Source: Durusdinium trenchii
Taxonomy: Eukaryota > Sar > Dinophyceae > Suessiales > Symbiodiniaceae
Length of the DNA: 64,000 nucleotides
NCBI GenBank assembly: GCA_963970005.1
Contig: CAXAMN010023684.1
Coordinates: 489,924-553,923, forward strand
Direction: 5' to 3'
Shown here: piece by piece, positions 11,541-22,422 of the stretch
Numbering within the stretch: the first letter of the stretch is position 1
How the letters are laid out: each line of letters begins with the position of its first letter
Position numbers and translations under genes: made by a program
Notes under the pieces: generated by a model
Databases searched by the model: none
Seen by the model: the letters and a program-made list of their open reading frames with translations, nothing else
What the model was told of the DNA's origin: nothing

Positions 11541-11894
11541 AGAATGTAGACCGAGCAGCCTGAAAAAGGCATCAACTGTAGTTTGTGCAAAGCCAGCCTC
11601 AAAACAGCAAGCAGCCAGCTAGCTTCCTGCCTTCCTTCGGTGTTGCTGAATTTGCAAGGTAGGGCAGGGTAGAGTCTCACTAGGTGGTGTCGCCATTGTC
11701 AGATAGCAGATAGCATATTGACATATTTTGTCTTCATAGCAATGCAATAGCCTTAGCCACCTTAGCCTTAGCCGCTAGCCTTAGCTGCAGCGTCCACCTT
11801 AGCCTCAGAAAACCTTTCCTTTCTTTGGGCACATGCAATTCAGGTTTTACACTTCACCAGGATTTGAACCAAGATTGCACTGAGACTTAAGAGT
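11541..11894 (+). other. Spacer between transposase stop and methyltransferase exon 5
   Basis: No gene seen. CTTAGCC repeats occur at about 11748-11805. The stretch ends in the acceptor region just before the ATG-framed exon at 11895. Confidence 0.5.
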
Positions 11895-12302
11895 ATGGAT
11901 TCCGTGCCACCTGGCAGGTGCTACATTGTACTCTTCAGGAAAGACAAGTACTCCAAGGAAGCGGTTCGTCAGTACAAGACAATGCATGAGGCGGATCAAT
12001 ATATTCAACACGAGTGTTGTGTGCACACTGTTCCTTTTGCGTGTATGTTCCCGACTCGACTTGCAGCTTACTCTGGTATCGAGTATCGGGTATATAGACT
12101 CTAGGCTGGACTCTAGGCCCTTGATGGGTTCCAGATTCCTTTTCACTTCAGAATGAGCATTTGCAGCTTGCCTCTGCAACTTCAGGCGCTGGAGGAACAA
12201 ATCATGGCGACCCAGGAACCAGAAGAGATTCACAGGTTGCTTTTGCCTGAAGATAGTACCAAGTACCATGAAGAACTTCAAAAGGTGGAGGCATCCAAGC
12301 AG
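11895..12302 (+). CDS. DNA (cytosine-5) methyltransferase, middle exons (end of motif VIII and linker)
   Basis: E5 (11895-12038) reads MDSVPPGRCYIVLFRKDKYS then EAVRQYKTMHEADQYIQ. PPGRCYIVLFR fits the strand that carries the motif VIII Arg and continues the MMRTR end of E4. A GC donor at 12039 and the AG ending at 12194 give a phase-0 junction to E6 (12195 to about 12302), which reads ALEEQIMATQEPEEIHRLLL and on to EELQKVEASKQ, a helical linker. A competing GTGTAT donor at 12041 would shift the frame, so the exact junction is unsure. Taken alone these exons have no start, stop or complete domain; their position between E4 and the target-recognition exon makes sense only as one gene with very large introns. 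Exon E6 stays open to a TAG at 12378. Confidence 0.6.
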
Positions 12303-13758
12303 CAGCGCACTTCCGTCGCTACAAAATCTCAGGACACTGGGTGGAACAGGGCGGGACAGTGTACACCCCTTAAATCTTAGGCAACGTACTGGTGCCAGCG
12401 CCGCTTTGCAAGGGACAATTGACAGTATGCCAGTATGTGTACAGTACAGCATGCCCAGTGTGCTAGCGGCTACCAACCAGCGAGATTCGCCGAGCATTCA
12501 TTCATTGTCATTGGCGCGAGCGGGGAAGTGGGGAAGACTTGTTGACGATTCAGTTGGACGTTTTTTGGTTTGTGTGCATTCAGTGTACTCTTTGCTTCCT
12601 CCTGAGACAAGAGGACACCATAGACTCAGACCATATAGTGAAGTTGTTAAATATATTATATAATACATATTTTTTATATACAATTTGTAGTTAGATGGGG
12701 CAAGTACCGATTCCACTCATTTTGCATTTTATTAAAGCAGGCTGTGGGGCTGTGGGGCAGTCAAGGAAAGGCCACAGGGTTTTGGCAATTAAATGGAAAC
12801 TGTGAATGAGAAACCATGTGGAGCAGGAACCAGAACCATTAAATCAAATAGTTGCAAGGATACTCGGATACGCGCATTCATACTCCCACATATTCAGATA
12901 TCAGATGGCGGCTAGTGGCTAGCGGCTAGCTAGCAGGTAGAACCAATCACCATTCGTTTTGCAGGCGTGTTTGCAAAAGATATCAAGCAGGTGTTGCTTG
13001 AGAAACCATGTGGAGCAGTGTAGTGTAGTGTAGTTCCCAGATCCCAGGAATTGAATGCTTTTGGATATCGAATGGGATCGGATCCGATAGGACAGGATAG
13101 TGGATAGCGGATAGCGCTAGCTCTTGCTACCGCTAGTGATTGCTAGTGGAAGATGTTACTGTTGCACTTACACTTACATTACTTTTACAGTTTACACATC
13201 TGGGCAAATTTTGGAAAACATTTTCCAGGAGTTGACCCCAGGAATTAACCAGGGCTGTGTGACTGTGATGGACAGACAGACAGACATTGGTTTATTGTTG
13301 CCCTCTGGTCTCTGTGAAACGACTCAGGGAATTCATGGAATAGTCATGCCCAACAGAGAGAGAGAGAAATAGAGAGAGAGAGAGAGAAACAGACAGACAA
13401 ACAGACCAACGGACGGAGGGAGAGACAGACAGACTGACCGACTGGCTGACGGTGGGACAGCTCGCTGTCGCAGATCCTGAAAACCTGATGGACAAGGACG
13501 ATGCAGCTTGAAGAGACACACGATTGGTTGTGCATGGTTGCGGTGATCTGACTGACTGATGGATGGAGTGACTGATGATTTGGTGCTGGGTAGAGCTGGG
13601 TAGAGCTCCAGGTTGACTGGCATGATTGATGGGCTCTGCATGACGCTGATGCTGCAAGCCTTGCTTGGGTGGCACTACCTGCTTTCGGGGGTCAGGCTGC
13701 CTGAGGGGTGTATACTGTCCTGTGGCAAGCCTTTGCTAAGGTACTGCCTGGGGAGTGT
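12303..13758. other. Large-intron noncoding sequence
   Basis: No convincing exon on either strand. It holds CTAG-rich words (12900-12940, 13095-13150), a purine run of GAGA/CAGA repeats at about 13335-13435, and assorted short repeats. The Ser/Leu-rich open frames over the purine run on - are products of the simple repeat. Confidence 0.55.
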
Positions 13759-14301
13759 CAGGATGATTTGAGGATGATTTTAGGATGATTTCCAGGGGGC
13801 CCATCCACCAGAGGATGNNNNNNNNNNNNNNNNNNNNNNNNNNNNNNNNNNNNNNNNNNNNNNNNNNNNNNNNNNNNNNNNNNNNNNNNNNNNNNNNNNN
13901 NNNNNNNNNNNNNNNNNNNNNNNNNNNNNNNNNNNNNNNNNNNNNNNNNNNNNNNNNNNNNNNNNNNNNNNNNNNNNNNNNNNNNNNNNNNNNNNNNNNN
14001 NNNNNNNNNNNNNNNNNNNNNNNNNNNNNNNNNNNNNNNNNNNNNNNNNNNNNNNNNNNNNNNNNNNNNNNNNNNNNNNNNNNNNNNNNNNNNNNNNNNN
14101 NNNNNNNNNNNNNNNNNNNNNNNNNNNNNNNNNNNNNNNNNNNNNNNNNNNNNNNNNNNNNNNNNNNNNNNNNNNNNNNNNNNNNNNNNNNNNNNNNNNN
14201 NNNNNNNNNNNNNNNNNAATCATCCTAAAATCATCCTCAAATCATCCTCTGGTGGATGGGTCCCCTGGAAATCATCCTAAAACCATCCTCAAATCATCCT
14301 C
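13759..14301. repeat. Large palindrome with AATCATCC arms around a sequence gap
   Basis: The left arm 13759-13817 (AGGATGATT words, then CCAGGGGGCCCATCCACC, then AGAGGATG) is mirrored by 14243-14301 with two or three mismatches; the inner 36 bp (13782-13817 against 14243-14278) differ at one base. Additional AATCATCCTCA words lie at 14218-14242. The 400 N at 13818-14217 fall between the arms. The arms use the same word as the ends of the giant element, so this may be a small foldback element of the same family. Confidence 0.85.
13818..14217. other. Assembly gap (400 N)
   Basis: Run of N. The round length suggests a placeholder rather than a measured size. It is flanked by inverted-repeat arms, which probably caused the assembly break. 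Confidence 0.99.
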
Positions 14302-15574
14302 AAATCATCCTCTGGTGGATAGTCACCTGGAGAACCAAAACCATCCTCTGGTCTAAGATCAGACTTTGGGGTTGACTGTATGACTGACTATAGGACTGAC
14401 TTTAATCTGGTAGTAATAATAGCGCCGTTTGGGAGAACTGTTCGACCCAACTGTTCTGCGCGGTTGCTGCACATTGACAAGGCAAGATGCTGACCCAATT
14501 CAAGATGATCGCGGACTTTGAAACAATCAGACATACATGTGCTTGGGGTTGCTTCGACCTGTGATGGAGGGATTCAGGTTTGAGTGCCTGGCATGGAGCA
14601 TCTAGACCCATCTGTGGAGCCGATAGCTGTCAATCAAATAAACATTTATCAGATCATCAAATCAACTGCACGGTTGCCTCTCCTCATTGACCATGATGGA
14701 TGAAGGTTGATGACTTGTCAAGTGTTTACCAAGATGTCGAGGCTTTAAGCACTTGGTCGAACACCGCTTTGCATTGCGATGTTGCTGCGTCCTGACTAGT
14801 GAGTGACTAGTGACTATAGTCACAGTCATGTCAGGGGTGAGCATTGAGGCTCATTGAGGTTGCAGGCTGAGCTTGGTGGAGCAGCAGCTTGGTGACTGAC
14901 TAAGGTGTAGGACCAGGAGTCTAGGTCTAGGCTTTCCCGTGCCTATAGCCAGCCGCTTATGGCATATGTGTTTGGGTAGGTAGAGCTTGGAGCTTGCCAG
15001 AATGAAACACGGCCAGAGTTTTGAGATAATTTATATCCGATATCCACTTCAAAGGAGACTGAAAGGACATCTGACACATATTGTTCAATTGGATGGAGCT
15101 GGGACAAGCTCCACAAATATAAGCAAGCAAAGTTCGCTACAGCATGGCTCTCTCTCTCTCTCACTCACAAACCTTGCCAGGCAATGCGACCAGATAGCAG
15201 CTTATAAGGATTCTGATAATGAAGGTGACTCTGGAGTTCAGGGTAACCGGTACCCAGTAACCATAAGTATGTAGGACTGAGGCAGAGTTACAATTGAGGA
15301 TGGTCGGATGGTCATTGGAATTTGTACTTTACTTCTTCTACAGCGGTTACAATGAATCCAAAGTCCAAAGGTTTCTTTGGACTTTAGAATGTGTTTTTTT
15401 GCACGCCCATTCAGTCTTGGACTGGGCTGACAAGCTGGCGGCAGCGAGCGGCTAGAATCTAGAACCAGGAGCTAGGAGCTAGCAGCTAGTGACAGCTAGT
15501 GCAAAAGGTTGTGACAAGCAATCCTGGCTCAAGTTACAGCTGCGGTTGACCTGGTTTTCCACTTCAGTGTAGCA
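14302..15574. other. Intron/spacer without a supported gene
   Basis: Short open frames occur on both strands but none has domain features or splice context. CTAG-type words lie at about 14795-14830 and 15455-15500. A TGGCTCAAG at 15525-15533 resembles the spliced-leader end but is not at an element junction. Confidence 0.5.
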
Positions 15575-16345
15575 ATGCCACAGGGCGTCCAGAAACCATT
15601 TCTGAAGAATGTCAGGGGAGTGAAACCACCCAGTCTGAAGGCTTTTGCCTTTCAGAAAGGCGCCAGGTCCTTTGTGCCAACCAACCACTTCAAGGCGGTG
15701 AAGTATGCAGCGCCTCCCAATCTTTCAGGAAAACCTTTGGCATGCAGGTCTTGTGGAGTTCGTCCTGCCATCATCGTCCCTTCTGATGATGCTCAAGATG
15801 ATGACAATGTGTTGGAAGTCTTAGAGTGGGACGCGACCTCTGTTCAAGAACCTTTTCTTAAAACTTGCCAGATTCGTTACTTGGCCTTTTCCAGTTGAAT
15901 GCAATGCAAAAGGTCAGGTTTGTGAACAGTGACTATTGACTGGTGCCTCAAGCTAGTTAGGTAGGGTCGGGTAGGGTATGGGGTTCTCTTTCAACATGCA
16001 TTCCATCTAGAGTCTAGAATCTGAGGCTGCAAAGGTTGTGGAGAATTTATGGTTCCAAGATCATGTTCATTGAGCTGGACTTGTGGATGTTTCCTACTTG
16101 GTACAGATCCATTTCCTGATGGTCCCATGATCGAGATCGGAAGTGATGGTTTTCCCATTTGCAAAGATCTTCTTTTTCAACAATGCGCCACTATGCCTTT
16201 GCCAAGCTCCCCGAAACAGAGACGTGGGGGTCACCTGTACACAACCTGTTCAATTTGTGGACTGAAGTTGCCACCGCCTGATGTAGAAGGGGAAATTGTT
16301 TGTCAGTGCAGCATTGTACCAATGCCAAGTAGCAGTAGCAGCTAG
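15575..16345 (+). CDS. Small Cys-rich (putative zinc-binding) protein, two exons, nested in a methyltransferase intron
   Basis: Exon 1 starts at ATG 15575 with a basic N-terminus (MPQGVQKPFLKNVRGVKPPS, then FAFQKGARSF), reaches CRSCGVRPA and an acidic DDAQDDDN stretch, and ends near 15868. Exon 2 begins after GGTACAG near 16109 (DPFPDGPMIEIGSDGFPICK) and ends with CSICGLKLPPPDVEGEIVCQ plus a Cys and a Ser tail, stop at 16343-16345. CxxC...PICK and CxxC...CxC pairs suggest zinc ribbons. It lies between methyltransferase exons E6 and E7, same strand. Function not recognised; a DNA- or protein-binding accessory factor is possible. The splice junction is not settled, and the exons could instead belong to a longer gene. 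Confidence 0.5.
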
Positions 16346-16730
16346 CTAGGGCTAGGGTCAGACTTTTCTGCCAGAAGAGAGTCTGTGCAGAATCGCTTGT
16401 TGTCTTGTACAGAAACCGTTTTGGGTAAGGCGGCTGCAAATCGTTTTGATGCGCAATTCCACAATTCGTATCCGCTGCTTGCTGCTTGCCTCCTCTTGCT
16501 GTCTGGGAAACCCAGGGCAAGCTGAAAGAGAATAATAGCATCAACACTTCCTGCTCAAACGATGGAGAAATGTTGTAGCGGCTACCAGGTACCAACCACC
16601 AGGAAAACCTTTAATACTACTAGCCTGGTACTGTAGCAACTGTAGTAGCAGCTTAGCAGAATATTGAATATTGGGATGTAATGCGCTTGATGGTCAGGGG
16701 CATGCGTCCATGTACAGTAAAGTCATTGAA

Positions 16731-17260
16731 GCAAATGGCTGCAGGACCAAGCAAAGTGGAAGGACCAGATTGCCTCCTGGCGAGAAGAACTTCATGCTAG
16801 TTCTGACGGAGACCTTCGCCCATGGACTTCCTTCAAGCGCAACTACACTGGGATCTCTGCTACTCCACGCGTGTTGGCAATGCTAGACTGTGTTGCCATT
16901 GCATCACTGGGCGGGGCAAGTGCTGCCAAAGCTGTTATGAAGTCCAAGAACGCAGAGAAGATCATTGCAGCTGCTTTGGAAGATGTCTACATTGACGTCT
17001 CACAGAACCCTTGCCGCAGGCCCTTCTCAAATTCCCAAGGCATTATGAAGTGCCTCACGACCAGTACCATTCTGTATTCATTCAGGCGTGACGGCTTAGT
17101 ACTTCCTTTTGAGCTCATGCTCCTACAGGGGCATGGGTTAGACACGAGAATCCCTGCCAGCTTGAGCCAAAGGCAACTTCATGACTTAGCTGGCATGGGC
17201 ATATGCTTGCCATGCATGGGGATAGTATTTTTGTCAATGATGCTCACTGTTGGATTGTGA
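16731..17260 (+). CDS. DNA (cytosine-5) methyltransferase, C-terminal exon (target-recognition region, motifs IX-X)
   Basis: A single open frame from near 16731 reads KWLQDQAKWKDQIASWREEL, then LRPWTSFKRNYTG, and continues through LEDVYIDVSQNP to LTTSTILYSFRRDG. It then shows LPFELMLLQGH (17104-17136), the motif IX-X helix with the E and LQG signature, and DLAGMGICLPCMGIV, the equivalent of motif X (GNAV-like). Stop TGA at 17258-17260. The helical start continues the EELQKVEASK linker at 12.3 kb. Together with the segments at 3.7-5.0 and 11.9-12.3 kb it completes a C5-methyltransferase. Alternative: remnant of a second methyltransferase copy whose N-terminal part is lost. Confidence 0.75.
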
Positions 17261-18414
17261 GGAGGCGCTGCCCATTTTCAATTGCAATTTGACATTGCTG
17301 CACTCTAGCTTGAATAGTGAATAGTAAAGTAGCTTAGTAGCATGCCACCAAAGAAAGGTAGGTAGGTAGGTCCAATTGAATCCAATTGTCAACGGTTTTA
17401 GAGAGCAGAGAGCGCATAGGGCATAGGGCATAGGGGAGAGTGAAGAAGCGAGTGGCAGCTGCATACGTTGTAGCGGTAGCGACATTGCGACATTGGACTG
17501 GATGCTGCTATTGAACAAGCTGCAGGAACTGCACAGTCCTTTCACTGCACAAGCCATCTAGAGAGGAGGAAGTAGTAGCTTTGTAACTTAGTAGCTGAGA
17601 AAGAATCAGTTGAAGCTACGTTGTACTTGTTAGCCAGGCTAGACTCTAGACTTGTTAGCTAGCAGCTAGAATTAGAAGCAAACACAATCTGCAATCCGTT
17701 GCATGGAACTTCGAAATTGTATACAATATATGCAAACACTGTGTTTTCAAAGCCTTGGAAGCCTCCTTTCAGAGCAAGCAGCTAGAGTACTGCGGCTACA
17801 CTGCGCTGCTAAGCCAAAAGAAAACATGTTCAGCGTGCTGGTAGAAAGCAAAAGCTTTTGGAAGTAATGACATGCCAAGAGTCGGGCGTTGACTTTTTTG
17901 AAAAGAGGTAGAGGGCTGAAAAAAAACAGAGGTTTCCTCATTTGGCAATGTTGGCTTTCCAGTGCTTTGTCTTGCTCAGTAATGCTACATGTTGCAGAGA
18001 AGGCGCATCGACATGGTTTGCGAAACATCAACTTCAAGCTTGGTGCTGGCTCAGTACTGGGTTGTGACATAGTGAGTCTTGGCCTGCTGTGCTTGTCTCC
18101 TTTCTTCAATGGCTCCGAAAAAAGCGGAACATAAAAGGAAGAAGGACTTGGGTTGTCTGTTGTTGTTGTTGTTGTTGTTTGTAAACATGACCAGGTGTTG
18201 TTCATAATGTCATAATGTCACAATGTGTTGCAAAAAATGCTCAGAAATGCAAATAGATGCCACAACCTGGACCTAGGACAAAGGTAAGGTAGAGAGTTCA
18301 GTTTAGTACAGTAGAATATACTCTGAGTAGAAACAGAGTAGAGCGAGCAAGCTGCAAGGTCCGATATTTTGCAAATTGTGATTTTTCCTTCATCATCTGG
18401 AGGAAGAGGAAGAC
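17261..18414. other. Spacer downstream of the methyltransferase
   Basis: No supported gene. It contains GTAG/GCTAG-rich words (17580-17680) and a TTG/TGT triplet run at about 18155-18180. An open frame at 17889-18134 on + has no recognisable feature. Confidence 0.45.
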
Positions 18415-20341
18415 ATGGAGTCTCGATTGGTGCCTCGCAACCCATCAATTGCGGCGGCATCTTTGTCAGACAGGTCGAAGAAGCGGAAGATTCAGCTCCT
18501 GACCTGTGCATTCTGCTCATGCTCAAGCAAGGAAGAAAGGGGGTCAAGCAAACACTACTCACTACTCTGCTAGCTGCTAGCTGCTGCTACTTGCTGCTAC
18601 TAAGTCTACTACTGTTACTACTGCTGCTGCTAGTGGCTGGTGCTACTACTAGTACTTACTACAACTACTAAACTACTACTACTACTACTACTACTACTCC
18701 TGCTACTACTACTACTACTGCTACTGCTACTGCTACTGCTACTGCTACTGCTACTGCTACTACAACCACTACTACCTACCACTACTTACTACCACTACAA
18801 CTACCGCTACTAACCTACTGCTGCTTGTGCTGCTGCTACTGCTATTATTTTGAACCTTCCATGTTAGTAGGAGCAGCGGAGCAGTGGCAGGCCCATATGC
18901 CATAGGCCATAGGCCCAGGCCTTCTTACAGTCTTACAGGTTAGTTTGGAGGATTGTAATGCTTCAATACTTGTTTGCACAGGACAGTGCATGGGGGGCCT
19001 ACAACAAAGAAGGCATTCCTGTGTTCAACTGTTGCTGGAAATGCGCGGACATTTGGGGACGCATACGTCCAGGTCAAACTATTGAATTGTGTGAGGACAT
19101 GGGTTGGGGGTTGCTATGCCAAGAAGAGAATTCGAATCTTCTTCAAGCTCTGACTCAACTCTAATGATCTAATGCCTCTAATGGACTAACTGTTAGTCAC
19201 TGACTGACGCTAACTGTTAACTGTCTGTTAACTGACTCATCTATGAACCTATGACTCTTTGTTGGAGGACTACTTCACAGACAAGAACAAGACAGACCCT
19301 GATGCTAAGCCTGACTTCGAGAGTGCTCAAGCAAAGATTGAAGAAATGGGCAATGACGCTGAGACAGGGTTCATGCCTGCGGACACTGTCAATCGGTTGA
19401 AGAAGTATGAGTACACAATCTCCCAGACATATGCGTGCCTCTTGGCTTCAGAATTCCTTGAGCTCGTTGGTGTGAATCCAGATCATCCTTCCCTGAAGTG
19501 CAAGTCCATTTCTGTTCCCTGGAATGGTCCGGGCGAGAAGAAGAATGGCTTAACAAACTTCTACCTTCTTCATCTCTCAGGGCTTGATGTCCATCAGGCA
19601 ATGGCTTGCCGCAAGTGTACTCTGACTTATGCAGAAGGAGTGCTTTACTCTGAGATCTTCCTGCAGCCTTCTGATCAACTCATTGCTTCTCAGGGTTCCA
19701 GAGTCTTTCAGTATGTCACTGAGAAGTCAGATGAATTGCGACCTGAAATGCTTCGGGTTTCAAGCAGCAAGCAACCAATGTCCTTTGAGGATTGCCGCAA
19801 GAAGGTTGAGCGATTTCAAGAGGAAGAGGGACGTGCTGAACAGTCAATAGCTGCTGAAGCTCTCAGGCTTCAAAAGCATGGCTCTGATGATGAGTTTGAT
19901 GATTTGCTGCAGGATGACGAGGAGAGAGAGGCATTGAACAATATCCACAAGCTTCGAGAAGCAAAGAAGAGATCTTGTGGACTAGATGGGGGCTCTTTAG
20001 CGCATTCAGCGACACCCAAAAAGGTAAAGGCAACAGCTGCTAAGAAGAGGGCAGGGCCTGATTCTGCAAAGGCAAAGCCAGCAGAACCTTCTGATGCTGG
20101 CAGCACTGCAGCGCCCACCTCCAAGGCTTCTGAGCTGAAGAGTGTGAGCGGGAGGAGTGATGGTGGTTCCTCAACTTTGGATCCAGAGATGGCAATTGTG
20201 GCTTCAAAACATGCTGGTGGAAGCACTAAATGCCTGGAAAATTTCACGGTGGAATACTTTCTGGATGAGACAGTAGCACGCACTTCGCTTGCTTCAAAAC
20301 TGCGGGGAGCAACTGGGTTGTTGTCAGTTGTTTGGTCTTAG
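18415..20341 (+). CDS. Dinoflagellate helical-protein gene, N-terminal exons (split Cys-rich domain, coiled coil, NLS)
   Basis: Exon 1 starts at ATG 18415: MESRLVPRNPSIAAASLSDR then SKKRKIQLLTCAFCSCSSKEE, a basic NLS-like stretch and CxxCxC. Exon 2, after GCACAG near 18981, reads DSAWGAYNKEGIPVFNCCWK then CADIWGR, giving the partner CxxC, so one zinc site would be split by a CTA-repeat intron. Exon 3 (about 19263-20341) reads LEDYFTDKNKTDPDAK, then YTISQTYACLLASEFLELVG, a Glu/Lys-rich coiled coil (about 19790-19975), DDEFDDLLQDDEER and an Ala/Lys-rich basic stretch (KKVKATAAKKRAG). Membrane segments and catalytic motifs are absent. The layout recalls an abundant dinoflagellate family of unknown role (memory only). 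It begins about 1.2 kb downstream of the methyltransferase stop, same strand. Confidence 0.6.
18560..18850. repeat. CTA/CTG triplet repeat tract in an intron
   Basis: Interrupted CTACTA and CTGCTA repeats, including an uninterrupted stretch at about 18670-18760. It lies between the two halves of the Cys-rich domain of the helical-protein gene and can produce the Leu/Tyr-rich open frame seen there. Confidence 0.9.
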
Positions 20342-20517
20342 TTTGTTTTGGGCAAACTGCTTTTGTAGTAGTAGCCTCAGTTACTATGACTGTTACTAAC
20401 TGTTACTAACTGTACAAAACAACTAATAGCTAACCAACTAGTAACTAATTAACTAACTGACTATTGTTTTTTCACTGGAAGCGGTTTCGTTTGGCTGGCA
20501 GCATCAACATGGCTTAG

Positions 20518-22390
20518 GCCAGACAGATCCAAGAGATTTTGGTCAAGAAGCAGCACAAGAATGCGGCCAGCATTTTGAAAGATCGCATAGTGTGCTGCGA
20601 AACTGCAGACATTCTGATGACCAAAGACTTGGCTGAGAAGGACAAGGACACCCTCACCAAATATGTCACTCTGACCAAGGATGCTTGGGGGGCCTACCCG
20701 CTATCTGTGCGTCTGAAGCTTGCCCAGAACCACCTGCTGTGGAGTCTGGCAGAAACTGCTAAAGAAGGAACTGCCACGGAGTCTTCTTTGAGAAAGCTGG
20801 CAACCCTTTGCAGTTTGGAAGATGTCTCTGAAGGTTCTGCGCGCTTTGACTTCTATCAGCCAACTTTCACCGCTGTCTTTCATGATCTTTTGAGTCGTAT
20901 GCAGGCCAATTTGGAGGAAGTTGGGGCTTGGTCCGGTGCAAAAAGACTCGCCGCTGGCAATGGTGGAGTTGGAGATTCAATGGCCACTGCAGTGGCAGGG
21001 GAGGATGGAGGCCCAAGCTTTGGTGGCTTTGATCTTTTGAGTGCGAAGACAACAGCCAAGGCGGCTGAAGTGGATGAGAGTGTGGTGGCAGATGCTTTGA
21101 AACCATTCGAACGCACCATTGAGGCCCGGTTTGCGACCTCTGCCACTCACTACACTGACTGTAAGTCACAAAGCAACTTAGGGCCTGGCCAAGCGGCCTA
21201 GCGGCTACTATACTATGCTGTACTAGTTGCTAGTTACTAAACTAACAGTTACTATACTACACTACTACACTATTATTATAGTATAGCAAAGTATAGTGTA
21301 GTATAGTATAGTATAGTATAGAAGAAAATAGCATATGGCGTATAGAATAATGAATAAGACTGTAGGGAGTCATAGAATCAGAGAGGGGGCTGCAACTCCA
21401 GGACATGGCCACGATGCTCCTTGACATATTGGCAGATGACAGGTTCCACAGCATTCTTCGGCGTGCATTGGACTGGAAAGCGCCTTTGATTGGTTTCTGC
21501 CAGACTGTCTTAGACCGTTGGCGTCTACTCAGCGAATCCAGCGAGGATTTTCAGCTTTTGTGGAACCAGCAGATCATGTCACGTTTGCGACAACTCTCTG
21601 AGAAGTATCAGCAGGTTTCTCGATGCTTCCTGCATTTGTTCTGTGCACAAGTGCCTCCTGGAGCTCAGTCAACAAGAGACCGGGATGTCACTATCTTCTC
21701 GGAATACGTCGGGAACAGCTATGTGGACAAGGACTGGCTCTGTACTTATAAAACTGTTCACTTTAAGTACACTGCACTGCACTGGCTACATTAACTATAA
21801 CTATACTATAACTATGAAGGCAAGATAAAATCAACGATAATATTACTATTACTATCATTGCTTACACAGAGTCTTGACAAAGAATACTCCCATACAACTA
21901 AAGTACAGTAGATAAACTTGCCTTGGCCTTAGTCACTTAGACTTAGACTTGGTCACTTAGTCATTGTCACTTAGTCCTTAGTCATTGCCATAGTCATAGT
22001 CCTTCAAGACTGGGATTTGGCCTTGCTATATACCAGGCAATGCGGAGAATCCTTCTTGATGACAACTTGTGGTACTCGAGTGAGCTTGCGGACATTGTGA
22101 AGAAGGGAAGCACTTCAACGCTGGCTCAAGCCAAGGTTGATGACTTGCTGGTACTGCTGACCTCAGAAGAAGTGCTGACATGGAATCACTTGCGCGAGGC
22201 CACAGTTCTCCTTGCAGAGGTCAAAGGCTTGTGCAGATCTCAAGTGATTGCTTCGGCTTTGGATACCTTTGCTGACTCTTGCCTGTGCACTAGTTAACAT
22301 TGTACACGCTGAGGATTAAATGCATCAACACTCTACCCTTTCTTGAATTTTTGTAGAAAGGTTCAGCAATTGAAACTGTTGATGTAGTAC

Positions 22391-22422
<32 letters not shown>

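Noticed and set aside
13780..14228. Open frames across the first N run
   Set aside because: N is not sequence; only a few codons at each edge are real.
16191..16595. 134-codon open frame on the minus strand
   Set aside because: Opposite the Cys-rich exon and spacer; no features of its own.
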